Counted from the first letter of the stretch, positions 11,668-20,597 are shown. The stretch is 64,000 nucleotides of DNA from Jannaschia marina (GCF_013404595.1 NZ_JABVAX010000001.1:620001-684000), one strand, 5' to 3'. Numbers and translations: made by a program. The notes: generated by a model not told the origin, from the letters alone.

Positions 11668-11844
11668 TCGTAAACACGCGTCACCATATACCCCAAAATC
11701 GGGAAAAAGAATGGCACCGATGGTCGCGCCCCGGTCTTGCAGGTCGCGCTGAGGCTGCGCAAACAGGGGTGCCGGGGTCGCATTCGCGTAACGCGGGCTC
11801 CGGTCGTGCGCCTATTGTGGCGGCAAGCCGATCGGGAGAGAGCC

Positions 11845-13533
11845 ATGCTGGACGGACAGGACACCAAGGGCGTTTGGAAATCCGGCAAGGGCCGGGGCCG
11901 TGCGACGCCGAAGGGGCGCCAGTACGACGACACCGCACTCGCGGAGGTGCGCGCACTTATGGGCGACCGGCCGCGTCGGCGAGACCTGCTGATCGAGTTT
12001 CTGCATCTCATCCAGGACGAATATGGCCACCAGAGCGCGGCGCACCTGCGCGCGCTGGCCGAGGAGATGCGCCTGAGCATGGCCGAGGTGTGGGAGGTGG
12101 CGACCTTCTATGCCCATTTCGACCCGCTGCGCGAAGACGATCCGGTACCGCCGAGCCTGACCATCCGCGTCTGCGATTCGCTCTCGTGCGAGTTGGCCGG
12201 ATCCGAGGCGCTGATCGAGGCGCTCGAGGCGGGCCACGACCCGAAGGAAGTGCGCGTCCTCCGCGCGCCCTGCATGGGCCGCTGCGATACCGCGCCCGTG
12301 CTGGAGATCGGCCACCGCCACGTCGACCACGCCACGCCCGAGCTTGTCGCGAAGACGATCGCGGCGGGCGATTTTCACGCCGATGTTCCCGACTACCAGC
12401 CGCTCGCCGCCTACCGCGCCGAGGGCGGCTACGCCAAGCTCGCCGAACTGCGCGCGGGTGGCGATTGGGAAGCCGTGCAGGAGACCATCGCGGCCTCGGG
12501 GCTGCGCGGTCTTGGCGGCGCGGGCTTCCCGTCGGGCAAGAAATGGGGCTTCGTGCGCGCCAATGCCGGGCCGCGCCTGATGGCCGTGAACGGGGACGAG
12601 GGCGAGCCGGGCACCTTCAAGGACCGCTACTACCTGGAGCGCCAGCCGCATCTCTTCCTCGAGGGGATGCTCATCGCCGCCTGGGCGGTCGAGGCGGAGC
12701 GCATCTACCTTTACATGCGCGACGAATATCCGGCGGTACTGCAGATCCTCGCCACCGAGATCGCCGCGCTCGAAGCCGCGGGCCTGATCGAACCCGGTCA
12801 TGTGGAGCTGCGCCGCGGGGCCGGGGCCTACATCTGCGGCGAGGAATCCGCGATGATCGAGTCGATCGAGGGCAAGCGCGGGCTGCCCCGCCACCGCCCG
12901 CCCTACGTCGCGCAGGTGGGCCTCTTCGGGCGGCCGACGCTCGTGCACAACATCGAGACCTGCCACTGGATCGCGCGCATCCTGCGCGAAGGCCCGGAGA
13001 TCCTCTCCTCGGTTGAGAAAAACGGGCGCACGGGCCTGCGGAGCTATTCCGTGTCCGGCCGGGTCAAGAGCCCCGGTGTCCATCTGCTGCCGGCAGGGTC
13101 CACCATCACCGACATCATCGCGGCCGCGGGCGGGATGCTCGACGGGCACGTCTTCAAGGCCTATCAGCCGGGCGGGCCGTCGTCGGGGCTGCTGCCTGCC
13201 ACGCTCGCCGACGTGCCGCTCGATTTCGACACGCTGCAGCCGCACGGCACCTTCATCGGCTCGGCGGCCGTCGTCGTTCTCTCCGACCGGGACAGCGCGC
13301 GGGACGCGGCCCTCAACATGCTGCGCTTCTTCGAGGCGGAGAGCTGCGGGCAATGCACGCCCTGCCGGGTCGGCTGTGAGAAGGCGGTGAAGCTGATGCA
13401 GGCGGAAAGCTGGGATCAGCCGCTGCTGGAGGAGGTGAGCCAGGCCATGGTCGACGCCTCGATCTGCGGGCTGGGTCAGGCCGCGCCGAACCCGATCCGC
13501 CTCGTGATGAAGCATTTCCCCGAAGAGATCTGA
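11845..13533 (+). CDS. NuoE-NuoF fusion: NADH-binding diaphorase subunit (FdsB / HoxF type)
   Basis: Soluble NAD(H)/FMN module of formate dehydrogenase or related complexes, 562 aa. The N-terminal NuoE-like half (about 30-180) has a thioredoxin-like [2Fe-2S] set: Cys110, 115, 143, 147. The NuoF-like half has the FMN/NAD motifs RGLGGAGFPSGKKW (about 221-234) and GAYICGEESAMIESIEGKRG. It ends with a [4Fe-4S] motif, Cys501, 504, 507 and Cys541. The ATG at 11845 has GGGAGAG upstream. Normally a molybdenum alpha subunit follows. Here the next gene is convergent and unrelated, so the partner must be encoded elsewhere. Confidence 0.88.
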   Translation: MLDGQDTKGVWKSGKGRGRATPKGRQYDDTALAEVRALMGDRPRRRDLLIEFLHLIQDEYGHQSAAHLRALAEEMRLSMAEVWEVATFYAHFDPLREDDPVPPSLTIRVCDSLSCELAGSEALIEALEAGHDPKEVRVLRAPCMGRCDTAPVLEIGHRHVDHATPELVAKTIAAGDFHADVPDYQPLAAYRAEGGYAKLAELRAGGDWEAVQETIAASGLRGLGGAGFPSGKKWGFVRANAGPRLMAVNGDEGEPGTFKDRYYLERQPHLFLEGMLIAAWAVEAERIYLYMRDEYPAVLQILATEIAALEAAGLIEPGHVELRRGAGAYICGEESAMIESIEGKRGLPRHRPPYVAQVGLFGRPTLVHNIETCHWIARILREGPEILSSVEKNGRTGLRSYSVSGRVKSPGVHLLPAGSTITDIIAAAGGMLDGHVFKAYQPGGPSSGLLPATLADVPLDFDTLQPHGTFIGSAAVVVLSDRDSARDAALNMLRFFEAESCGQCTPCRVGCEKAVKLMQAESWDQPLLEEVSQAMVDASICGLGQAAPNPIRLVMKHFPEEI

Positions 13534-13539
13534 GCCCGC

Positions 13540-14418
13540 TCAGTTCCGATAGGCCCGGCAGAGGCAGCCCGCGTCCGAGATTGCCCGGCAGAGCCGGATC
13601 GCCTGCGCGCGGCTGTCGGCCCCGATGCGCGCCGCGACGATGGCCGTCGCGCGGCCCCGGCGCGCCTGCGGGATGAACTCCAGGCGGCCTGCCGGTGCGG
13701 CGCGGCGGCACGCCCGGCTCAGCGCATCGTAGGCGGCGCGGGCGCTGCCCTCGCTGGTGCCGTAACCCACCTGGACACCCCAGGGCGACACCCGCGGCGG
13801 CGGCGCGGCAAGCGGCGTCACCCGGCGGTTCGCGGCCATGGCAAGGCACGCTTCCTGGAACGGGGTTTCCCCGTCGAGCGCGAACTCCGGGGCCTCGGGC
13901 GGGGTGTCGCGCCAGGTCTCTGCGGTCTCGCCTGTGATGATGCGCACGTAGTCGACCGTCTCGCGCGCCAGCCCACCGGTCCGCGCGATCCAGCCTTCCG
14001 CCCGCCGTTCACCGCCGTTGTACCCGATCGCGGCGAGGCCGAGGTTGCCATAGCGGCCCGTCATCTCGCCCAGGTAGGCTGCGGACTTCTCGATGGCATC
14101 GGCGGGATTGAACGGATCGTCGAGCCCCCTCAGCCGCGCGGTCGAGGCGATGAACTGCGCGATGCCCATGGCCCGCGCAGGGCTGACGGCATTCGGGTCG
14201 AAGCGGCTCTCCTGCCAGAGGAGGCGGGCGAAATAGCCGGGCGGCAGGCCGTTCAGCCGCGCCTCGGCCTCGATCTGGCGGCAGACGTCGGCGGCGAAGC
14301 GGTCGGCCCGGATGCAATGGCGCGGCCCGGCAAGGCCCTCGGAACAGGCGATCGCCGGCGGCGGGTCGGCGCGCAGGGGCGAGGCCAGAAGCAGCAGGAT
14401 CAGGAACGCGCGCAGCAT
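13540..14418 (-). CDS. lytic transglycosylase, SLT domain, with SPOR-like C-terminus
   Basis: Periplasmic peptidoglycan-cleaving enzyme, 292 aa. A signal peptide occupies about residues 1-17. The catalytic Glu70 is in LLWQESRFDP, followed by the SLT motifs SPARAMGIAQFI (79-90) and AAIGYNGG. The last 75 residues, with paired Cys and an IVAARIGADSRAQAIRLC segment, look like a SPOR-type repeat. The open frame extends far beyond the signal peptide into the ftsY region on the other strand, but the ATG at 14418 starts a textbook export signal. It is divergent from ftsY by 90 bp. Confidence 0.9.
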   Translation of the reverse strand: MLRAFLILLLLASPLRADPPPAIACSEGLAGPRHCIRADRFAADVCRQIEAEARLNGLPPGYFARLLWQESRFDPNAVSPARAMGIAQFIASTARLRGLDDPFNPADAIEKSAAYLGEMTGRYGNLGLAAIGYNGGERRAEGWIARTGGLARETVDYVRIITGETAETWRDTPPEAPEFALDGETPFQEACLAMAANRRVTPLAAPPPRVSPWGVQVGYGTSEGSARAAYDALSRACRRAAPAGRLEFIPQARRGRATAIVAARIGADSRAQAIRLCRAISDAGCLCRAYRN

Positions 14419-14508
14419 GGGCGGACGGTCGGGCGCGGGGCAGGGGGCTGTCAACCGCACTTTCGTCGCGGCTCCGGGCATATTAGGTGGGGGCAAAGGG
14501 GATTGCGC

Positions 14509-15648
14509 ATGTCGTTCTTCAAGAAACTCAAGGATCGTCTGACGCGGTCGTCGTCGAAGCTGGAGGAAGGTCTCGACGCGATCGTCGAGGAGGGAGCGGA
14601 GACGGTGCCCGAGCCGCAACCGGAGCCCGTACCACCCCGGGAGCCAGAGCCGGCGGCAGAGATCGCGCAGGAGCCTCAGCCGACTCCGGCCCCCGCGCCC
14701 CCGCCCGTCACCGCGATGCCCGATCCGATCCCGGCCGAGGAGACGCCGGCCCCGGCCGCGAAGCCGGGCCTGCTCGGCCGTCTCATGGGGCGCGCGGTTC
14801 CGGCCTCCGTACCCCGGCGCGTCCTCGACGACGAGATGCTCGAACAGCTCGAGGATCTGCTGGTGGCCTCCGACATGGGCGTCGAGACGGCACTTCGCGT
14901 GACCGCCAACATGGCCGAGGGGCGAATGGGCCGGAAGCTGTCGTCCGAGGAAATCAAGCGCCTGATGGCTACGGAAATCGCGCGGATCATGGAGCCGGTC
15001 GCGCGGCCCATGCCGCTCACGCCGCAGCGGCCGCAGGTCGTGCTCGTGGTGGGCGTCAACGGCTCGGGCAAGACGACGACCATCGGAAAGCTCGCCAGCC
15101 AGTTCAAGGCGGCCGGGAAATCGGTGGTGATCGCCGCCGGCGACACCTTCCGCGCGGCCGCCGTCGAGCAACTTCAGGTCTGGGGTGAGCGCGCGGGCGT
15201 GCCGGTGCTGACCGCGCCCGAGGGCTCCGACCCGGCGAGCCTCGCCTTCGAGGCGATGACGAAGGCCGAGGCCGACGGGGCCGACCTCCTCCTGATCGAT
15301 ACGGCGGGGCGGCTGTCGAACCGGGCCGACCTGATGGAGGAACTGGCCAAGATCGTGCGCGTCATCCGCAAGAAGGACCCGTCGGCGCCGCACAACACCC
15401 TCCTCGTGCTCGACGCCACGACGGGGCAGAACGCGCTGACGCAGGTGGATGTGTTCAAGAAGCTCTCCGACGTCTCGGGCCTCGTGATGACGAAGCTCGA
15501 CGGCACGGCGAAGGGCGGTGTCCTCGTCGCGCTGGCCGACCGCTTCGGATTGCCGATCCACGCGATCGGCGTGGGCGAGCAGATCGACGACCTCGACGCC
15601 TTCGACCCCGAGGAGTTCGCCGCCGCGCTCGTGGGTCTCGACGCGTGA
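14509..15648 (+). CDS. ftsY: signal recognition particle receptor FtsY
   Basis: SRP receptor GTPase that docks ribosome-SRP complexes at the membrane. 379 aa. An acidic, Pro/Glu-rich A domain covers about residues 20-85, then the NG domain. GTPase motifs: GVNGSGKTT (182-190), DTFRAAAVEQL (212-222), DTAGR (264-268) and TKLDGTAKGG (328-337). The ATG giving MSFFKKLKDRL is the amphipathic FtsY N-terminus; the 192 bp of open frame upstream is not needed. The stop overlaps the next gene (GTGA). Confidence 0.97.
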   Translation: MSFFKKLKDRLTRSSSKLEEGLDAIVEEGAETVPEPQPEPVPPREPEPAAEIAQEPQPTPAPAPPPVTAMPDPIPAEETPAPAAKPGLLGRLMGRAVPASVPRRVLDDEMLEQLEDLLVASDMGVETALRVTANMAEGRMGRKLSSEEIKRLMATEIARIMEPVARPMPLTPQRPQVVLVVGVNGSGKTTTIGKLASQFKAAGKSVVIAAGDTFRAAAVEQLQVWGERAGVPVLTAPEGSDPASLAFEAMTKAEADGADLLLIDTAGRLSNRADLMEELAKIVRVIRKKDPSAPHNTLLVLDATTGQNALTQVDVFKKLSDVSGLVMTKLDGTAKGGVLVALADRFGLPIHAIGVGEQIDDLDAFDPEEFAAALVGLDA

Positions 15649-16502
15649 GGCGACTGGCGGCGCTGATCGCGGCTTTGGCCGCGCCCGCGGGGGCCGCCAT
15701 GATCGAAGACTGCGAGGCCCTCGTCTCGCGCCTGCCGGTCGAGGTCGAGACGGTCGATGCGGTCGCGGGCGTCTGCGTACTGGGCGAGGTGCGGTGGGGC
15801 GTCGCCCCGGCGACCTGGCGGGCGGCGCGCGTGACGCTCGGGGGCGACGTCGATGCGCTGCCCGACGCGCTCCCCCGGCGGCTGTCGGGCGGGGTGACCG
15901 GCCTGATGATCGACCCGGTGGTCGAGGAGATGCCGGGCCTCGCCTGGCTCATGCGGCAGCAGGCGCATCCCGGCATGAGCCTCGGCTTCGATGCGACGTC
16001 CGAAGGGGGCGTCCTGCGCGTCAACGCCTTCCGCTTCGCCATGGACGAGACGAACGAGTTGACCTTGACGGCCCGGATCGCCGGCGTGCCCGAGGTCTGG
16101 CCCGTCGACCCCGTGGCCGTGGCGGCGATAACGGTGCAGGCGCTCGACGTGGAGATCGCCTTCGACGGGATGTTCGAGGCGCTTCTGTTGTTGCCACTCG
16201 GCTCCGCGCTACTCGACCTGACCGTGCCGGCCGAGCCGCAGGTGGCTGCCCTTCGGACGCAGGCCGAGGTGGCGCTCGACGGGTTCGCAGCGGCTGGTCA
16301 GGCGGAGGCCGCGGCCGAAGCACGCGCATTCGTGGACGCGCTGCCGCATCCGCGCGGTGTGCTGGAGCTGCGGCTCGGCGGTCGGGGCATCGCCGCGCTT
16401 CAAACCGGGGCCGCGCTCGCCGGGGGTCTGACACCGGATTTCGCCGCCCGCGTGGCCGAGGCGGCCGAGCTCGAACTCTTCTGGACGCCGGACGCCCCGT
16501 GA
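15645..16502 (+). CDS. exported protein of unknown function, coupled to ftsY
   Basis: I do not recognise this family. 285 aa, with a short signal peptide (MRRLAALIAALAAPAGAA, cleavage near 18). The mature protein is rich in Ala, Val and acidic residues and has only two Cys (about 24 and 42, in EDCEALV and GVCVLG). It has no membrane segment after the signal. The GTG start overlaps the ftsY stop and its own stop overlaps the next GTG, so ftsY and two unknown genes are translated as one coupled unit. Periplasmic location is inferred. Confidence 0.78.
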   Translation: MRRLAALIAALAAPAGAAMIEDCEALVSRLPVEVETVDAVAGVCVLGEVRWGVAPATWRAARVTLGGDVDALPDALPRRLSGGVTGLMIDPVVEEMPGLAWLMRQQAHPGMSLGFDATSEGGVLRVNAFRFAMDETNELTLTARIAGVPEVWPVDPVAVAAITVQALDVEIAFDGMFEALLLLPLGSALLDLTVPAEPQVAALRTQAEVALDGFAAAGQAEAAAEARAFVDALPHPRGVLELRLGGRGIAALQTGAALAGGLTPDFAARVAEAAELELFWTPDAP

Positions 16503-16954
16503 GCGATTTCGCCACCCTCAGGATCGGCCCGGAACTGGCCCCCAGGTCGGACCGAGAGCGCGACGACTTCTTGCGTGCGGCGGGGCTTCTGGATCGGGGT
16601 GGCTGTCCCTGGGGCTTCGCGGGTCATTCCGCCGTCTGGGCGCGCGACCGCGAGCTGTTGATCGGTCAGGGTGCGTTGGTCGAACTCGACCCGGCCGCGA
16701 CGGAGCTGCGCGCCCGTCTCGTGCCGCGGGGCCTCGCCCGCGACCTGCGCGTCGCAGCGATCGAGATGCTGGGTGTTCGCGCGGAGTACCGCGAAACGGG
16801 CCTCGAAGAGAGGATCGTCCGAGCTTTGGTCGAAATGTTCGCGCGGACCCCGCCCCTGCCGACCGAGGCGGTGATCTACATGGGCGAGATGCGCGCGCCG
16901 GTCCTCCTCTCGACGCTTCTGGCCCTCGGGCCGGTCGGAGAGGTCCTGCGATGA
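16499..16954 (+). CDS. hypothetical cytoplasmic protein, third gene of the ftsY unit
   Basis: Unrecognised protein of 151 aa. The start is a GTG overlapping the previous stop (GTGA), giving MSDFATLRIGPELAPRS. There is no signal peptide or membrane helix. The segment ELDPAATELRARLVPRGLARDLRVAAIEMLG is helical, followed by a second helical region and an extended end. The frame remains open a long way upstream, but that part is antisense-like shadow over the previous gene. Coupling to an exported-protein gene and ftsY is the only functional hint. Confidence 0.65.
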   Translation: MSDFATLRIGPELAPRSDRERDDFLRAAGLLDRGGCPWGFAGHSAVWARDRELLIGQGALVELDPAATELRARLVPRGLARDLRVAAIEMLGVRAEYRETGLEERIVRALVEMFARTPPLPTEAVIYMGEMRAPVLLSTLLALGPVGEVLR

Positions 16955-16976
16955 CGGTCGCGCCGGGATCGCGGCG

Positions 16977-17873
16977 GTGACCGACTGGATCGCCGCCATC
17001 GAGGGCACGGAGACCGGTCACAACGTCGCCCTGCTGCTCGCGCTGGCGGCGGCGTTTCTCCATGCGCTCTTCGGGGCGTTGCAGAAGGGCGGAACCTACG
17101 ATCCCTGGACGTCGCGCACGGCGATCGACGTCGGCATCTTCGCGCTCTCCGCGCCCGTGGCGCTCTTCGTCGTGCCCTGGCCGCCGCTCGCGCTCTGGTG
17201 GGTACTCCTTGGGATGGTCGCGATCCAGTTCACCTACAAGGCGTTGCAGGGGGCGACCTATCAGCGCGGGGCCTATACCGTCGTCTACCCGGTCGTGCGG
17301 GGGACGGGCCCGCTCTTCACCGTCTTCGGCGCGGGCCTCATCTTCGGCGAGAGCTTCACGGGGCTCCAATGGCTCGGCGTCGCGCTCCTCTTGGCCGGGC
17401 TTTTCGGGCTCTCGGCCTACAACATGGCGAAGATCACGGTCGACCGCGCGACGCTCGGGCCGGCGCTCGGTCTCGCGGTTCTGACCGGGCTTCTGGTGGC
17501 GGTCTACACCACCTGGAACGCCTGGGGCATCCGCGCGATGGAGAACCCGTTTACCTTCCTCGCCTGGTTCTTCATGCTCACCTCGATCGACTTCCCCCTG
17601 ATCGCCGCCCTGCGCGGCAAATGGCACCGGCCGGAGCCCGCTTTGATACGCCTCTCGCTCGTTGGGGCGGTGGTCGCGCTCGGCTCCTTCGGTTCGATTA
17701 TGATGGCCACGCGCCTCGACAGTGTGGGGGAGGCGGCGATCCTGCGGGAGACGTCGACGGTCTTCGCCGCCCTCATCGGCTGGCTTCTCCTGAAGGAGGC
17801 CGTGGGGCCGCGGCGTCTCCTGCTCATGGCGCTCATTGCTTTCGGCGCGGTGGTGGTGGAGTTCGGCGGCTGA
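16977..17873 (+). CDS. EamA/DMT-family transporter
   Basis: Drug/metabolite-transporter superfamily permease, 298 aa, about ten membrane helices in two EamA repeats. The second repeat begins near residue 155 (GPALGLAVLTGLLVAVYTTWNAWG), and ETSTVFAALIGWLLLKE near the C-terminus is the typical EamA repeat end. The GTG start at 16977 lies 22 bp after the previous gene. The substrate is not predictable. It is followed within 40 bp by yciB. Confidence 0.85.
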   Translation: MTDWIAAIEGTETGHNVALLLALAAAFLHALFGALQKGGTYDPWTSRTAIDVGIFALSAPVALFVVPWPPLALWWVLLGMVAIQFTYKALQGATYQRGAYTVVYPVVRGTGPLFTVFGAGLIFGESFTGLQWLGVALLLAGLFGLSAYNMAKITVDRATLGPALGLAVLTGLLVAVYTTWNAWGIRAMENPFTFLAWFFMLTSIDFPLIAALRGKWHRPEPALIRLSLVGAVVALGSFGSIMMATRLDSVGEAAILRETSTVFAALIGWLLLKEAVGPRRLLLMALIAFGAVVVEFGG

Positions 17874-17910
17874 AGCCCCTAGATGATGCCAAACGACGAG
17901 GAGCGCCGCC

Positions 17911-18525
17911 ATGACCGCAGAGACCAAGGACGTGCCCGGCTGGGTCAAGACGACGCTGGAGCTCGGGCCCGTCCTGCTGTTTTTCGCGGGCTACTTCTAC
18001 CTCAAGGACGAGACCTATCTGATCGGCGGCAACGAATACGGCGGTTTCATCGTCGTCACGGCGCTGTTCATCCCGCTCATCCTTCTGACGACCGGCATCC
18101 TCTGGTGGCTGACGGGCACGCTCAGCAAGATGCAGATCTTCACTGCCGTCCTCGTGACGATCATGGGCGGGCTCTCGGTCTGGCTCAACGACGAGCGGTT
18201 CCTGAAGGTGAAGCCGACACTGCTCTACCTGCTCTTCGCCGGCATCCTCTTCGCGGGGCTCCTGCGCGGGCGCAGCTTCCTGGCTGACGTGCTCTCCGAG
18301 GCGCTGCCGCTCAACGAGACGGGCTGGATGATCCTGACGAAGCGGATGGCCTGGTTCTTCGTTGCGCTCGCCGTCGCGAACGAGCTGGTCTGGCGGTTCC
18401 TGTCGACCGACATCTGGGTCACCTTCAAGACCTTCGACATGCCGGTCGCGCTCTTCGCCTTCCTCATGGCGCAGGCCGGCCTCTTCAAGGCGCACGCGCT
18501 CGACGACGACGAGGAGGAGGCCTGA
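17911..18525 (+). CDS. yciB: inner-membrane septation protein YciB/IspZ
   Basis: Small polytopic inner-membrane protein linked to septation and envelope integrity in other bacteria, 204 aa with five to six hydrophobic helices. Family signatures are ELGPVLLFFAGYFY near the N-terminus, the NDERFLKVKPTLLYLLFA segment around residues 90-107, and ANELVWRFLSTDIWVTFKTF near 153-172. An acidic tail (DDDEEEA) ends the protein. A GGAG-type ribosome site precedes the ATG. It converges on rluB. Confidence 0.92.
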   Translation: MTAETKDVPGWVKTTLELGPVLLFFAGYFYLKDETYLIGGNEYGGFIVVTALFIPLILLTTGILWWLTGTLSKMQIFTAVLVTIMGGLSVWLNDERFLKVKPTLLYLLFAGILFAGLLRGRSFLADVLSEALPLNETGWMILTKRMAWFFVALAVANELVWRFLSTDIWVTFKTFDMPVALFAFLMAQAGLFKAHALDDDEEEA

Positions 18526-18537
18526 GGCGGGGCCAGC

Positions 18538-19764
18538 CTATTCGTCGTCAGGCTTCTTCATTCGTTTCTTTGACGGGGCCTTGCGTGGCTTCGAGACGCC
18601 GCGCCCTCGCTGACCCCCTTTGCGCAGGCTGACAGAGGTGTCGGCCCGCAGGCGCGCGGTCCGTTCGGCCTTCGTCTCGCGCGGCGTGCTGTCTTTCGGG
18701 CGCGCGGCGCGGTCCGGACGACTTCCCGACCCGTCGTTGCGGGTTACCGGAGGCTTGCCGGTTCGCGGCTTGTCGGGGCGGGCCGCGCGATCGGCGCGGT
18801 CTGCACGGGGCGGCTTGCCGGCGGGCTTGCCCTTGCCGAAACGCGGCCGTTCGTCGTCACGACCGCGACGTCCGCCTTTTCCCTTGTCGATCAGGCGGTC
18901 GCCCGACGGACGTGGCTTGCGGCCCTTGCCGGCTCCCTTGCCGTCGCGCCCCGCACGGGCGTCCTCTTTCTCTTCCGGCATCGGGCTCTCCTTCCGGGCT
19001 TCCGCCAGTTCTCCGTCCCAGGTATCGCCCAACTGGTCGCGCAGGACACGGGGCCTGACCTCCTCGACGGCACCGGCGGCGAGGGTGCCCAGCTGGAACG
19101 GGCCGTAGCTCACCCGGATCAGGCGGTTCACGTAGAGGTCGACGGCGGCGAAGGCGCGCCGCACCTCGCGGTTGCGCCCTTCGCGCAGGCCCACCGTCAG
19201 CCAGGCGTTCGCCCCCTGCTGCCGGTCGAGCGTGATCTGCATGCCCGCGAAGGTCTCCGGTCCGTCGTCGCCCTCGACGGTGATGCCCGTGCGGAGCCGG
19301 TCGAGAACCGCGTCCTCCGGCGTTCCGTTCACCCGCACGCGGTAGCGGCGCAGCCAGCCGGTGGCCGGCAATTCGAGTTGCCGTTTCAAGCCGCCGTCGT
19401 TCGTCAGGAGAAGCAAGCCCTCGGAGTTGAGGTCGAGCCGCCCGACCGAGAGCACACGGCCAAGTTCCGGCGGCAAGGCATCGAAGACGGTTTCCCGGTC
19501 CTTTTCGTCCTTCTCGGTCGTCACGAGGCCCGCGGGCTTGTGGTAGAGCCAGAGCCGCGCGCCCTCGGGCGTCGGCAGCGGCTTTCCGTCAACCGCCACG
19601 CGGTCTCCCGGCACGACGTTGTGCGCCACGTTCGACACCGTCCGCCCGTTCACCGTCACGCGCAGGTCGGTCACCATGCGTTCGGCGTCCCGGCGCGAGG
19701 CGAGGCCCGCGCGGGCGATGACCTTGGCGATCCGCTCGCCGGCTCTGTCCGTTTTGTCCGTCAT
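18538..19764 (-). CDS. rluB: rRNA pseudouridine synthase, RsuA/RluB family, with long basic tail
   Basis: Converts a specific uridine in 23S rRNA to pseudouridine. An S4 RNA-binding domain is at about residues 9-60 (RIAKVIARAGLASRRDAERM). The catalytic domain follows, with Asp111 in GRLDLNSEGLLLLTNDG and a conserved GRNREVRR later. Residues 250-408 are low-complexity and extremely rich in Lys, Arg, Gly, Asp and Pro, roughly doubling usual family length. This tail probably makes nonspecific RNA contacts. RluB rather than RluE/F is the likelier subfamily. Confidence 0.9.
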   Translation of the reverse strand: MTDKTDRAGERIAKVIARAGLASRRDAERMVTDLRVTVNGRTVSNVAHNVVPGDRVAVDGKPLPTPEGARLWLYHKPAGLVTTEKDEKDRETVFDALPPELGRVLSVGRLDLNSEGLLLLTNDGGLKRQLELPATGWLRRYRVRVNGTPEDAVLDRLRTGITVEGDDGPETFAGMQITLDRQQGANAWLTVGLREGRNREVRRAFAAVDLYVNRLIRVSYGPFQLGTLAAGAVEEVRPRVLRDQLGDTWDGELAEARKESPMPEEKEDARAGRDGKGAGKGRKPRPSGDRLIDKGKGGRRGRDDERPRFGKGKPAGKPPRADRADRAARPDKPRTGKPPVTRNDGSGSRPDRAARPKDSTPRETKAERTARLRADTSVSLRKGGQRGRGVSKPRKAPSKKRMKKPDDE

Positions 19765-19837
19765 GGGGGCGATCTACGCCTCTTGCCCGGTCGGGGAAAG
19801 CCTTGCGTGCGGCGGCGGCGCGGGGCATGGGCGGGGG

Positions 19838-20284
19838 ATGTTCCGTTCGTTCATGCCTGACGCGCTGGAAGAGGCGCGCGCCGCTGCCCTGCGCGGCGAG
19901 GTGCCCGTCGGCGCGGTCGTCACCCGGGGGGCGGATGTACTCGCCCGGGCAGGGAACCGGACACGTGAGTTGAACGACCCGACCGCCCACGCGGAGATGC
20001 TGGCGATCCGCGCGGCATGTGTGGCACTGGGGCAAGAGCGGCTGACGGGCTGCGCGCTCTGGGTCACGCTGGAGCCCTGCGCGATGTGCGCGCAGGCGGT
20101 TGCCCACGCACGGCTGGATCGTCTCCATTTCGGGGCGGCCGATCCGAAATCTGGCGGCGTACTCCACGGCGCACGCGTTTTCACGCATCCGCAGACGCAC
20201 CACCGCCCCGACATCCACGACGGGATCGACGCGGAGGCCTGCGCCGCCCTTCTGCGGGAGTTCTTCGCGGGGCGGCGCGGCTGA
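19838..20284 (+). CDS. tadA: tRNA adenosine(34) deaminase
   Basis: Deaminates A34 to inosine in the tRNA-Arg anticodon. 148 aa. The zinc site is HAE (51-53) with PCAMC (80-84); Glu53 is the proton shuttle. MFRSFMPDALEEARAAALRGEVPVGAVV is normal for the family; the start could be the ATG at 19838 or at 19853. It is divergent from rluB and converges on the small lipoprotein gene. Confidence 0.95.
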   Translation: MFRSFMPDALEEARAAALRGEVPVGAVVTRGADVLARAGNRTRELNDPTAHAEMLAIRAACVALGQERLTGCALWVTLEPCAMCAQAVAHARLDRLHFGAADPKSGGVLHGARVFTHPQTHHRPDIHDGIDAEACAALLREFFAGRRG

Positions 20285-20473
20285 TCAGTCTTCGGATTCG
20301 TCGGTCACGCAGGTGCCCGTCGACGTCAGGTCGGACCCCTGAGGGCAGGGACCGGCATCTTCCCCCACCGGGGCAGTTGTTCCGGGCGCGGCAGCCTGAC
20401 CGCCACCGGCGGTGTTACAGGCCGCGAGCGCCATGAGGGCAGTCATCAGGAGGGGAAGGGTGGTGCGTGTCAT
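20285..20473 (-). CDS. small lipoprotein, unknown function
   Basis: 62-aa predicted lipoprotein. The signal peptide MTRTTLPLLMTALMALAAC has a lipobox ending at Cys19. The mature part is a Gly/Ala/Pro linker followed by a short acidic tail with two more Cys (GPCPQGSD and TGTCVTDESED) that could form a disulfide. The frame is open to 20521, but the ATG at 20473 starts the proper signal. It converges directly on tadA (adjacent stops). No family recognised. Confidence 0.65.
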   Translation of the reverse strand: MTRTTLPLLMTALMALAACNTAGGGQAAAPGTTAPVGEDAGPCPQGSDLTSTGTCVTDESED

Positions 20474-20529
20474 CGGGTCTCTCCGTTGCAGGTGATGCAA
20501 TCCGAACGCGTCGCATGCCAAAAAGGTTC

Positions 20530-20571
20530 AAACGCGAAAGCGCCGGTCCGACGGAGTGGCGGACCGGCGCT
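20530..20571 (-). terminator. intrinsic terminator after the first tiny exported peptide gene
   Basis: A perfect 12-bp inverted repeat (20539-20550 with 20560-20571, 9-base loop). Read on the minus strand it is followed by a T-rich stretch (TTTCGCGTTTGAACC, then TTTTT). It lies 27 bp downstream of the stop codon at 20598. Confidence 0.8.
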
Positions 20572-20597
20572 CACCGAAGCACGAGGGGGAAAGGGCT

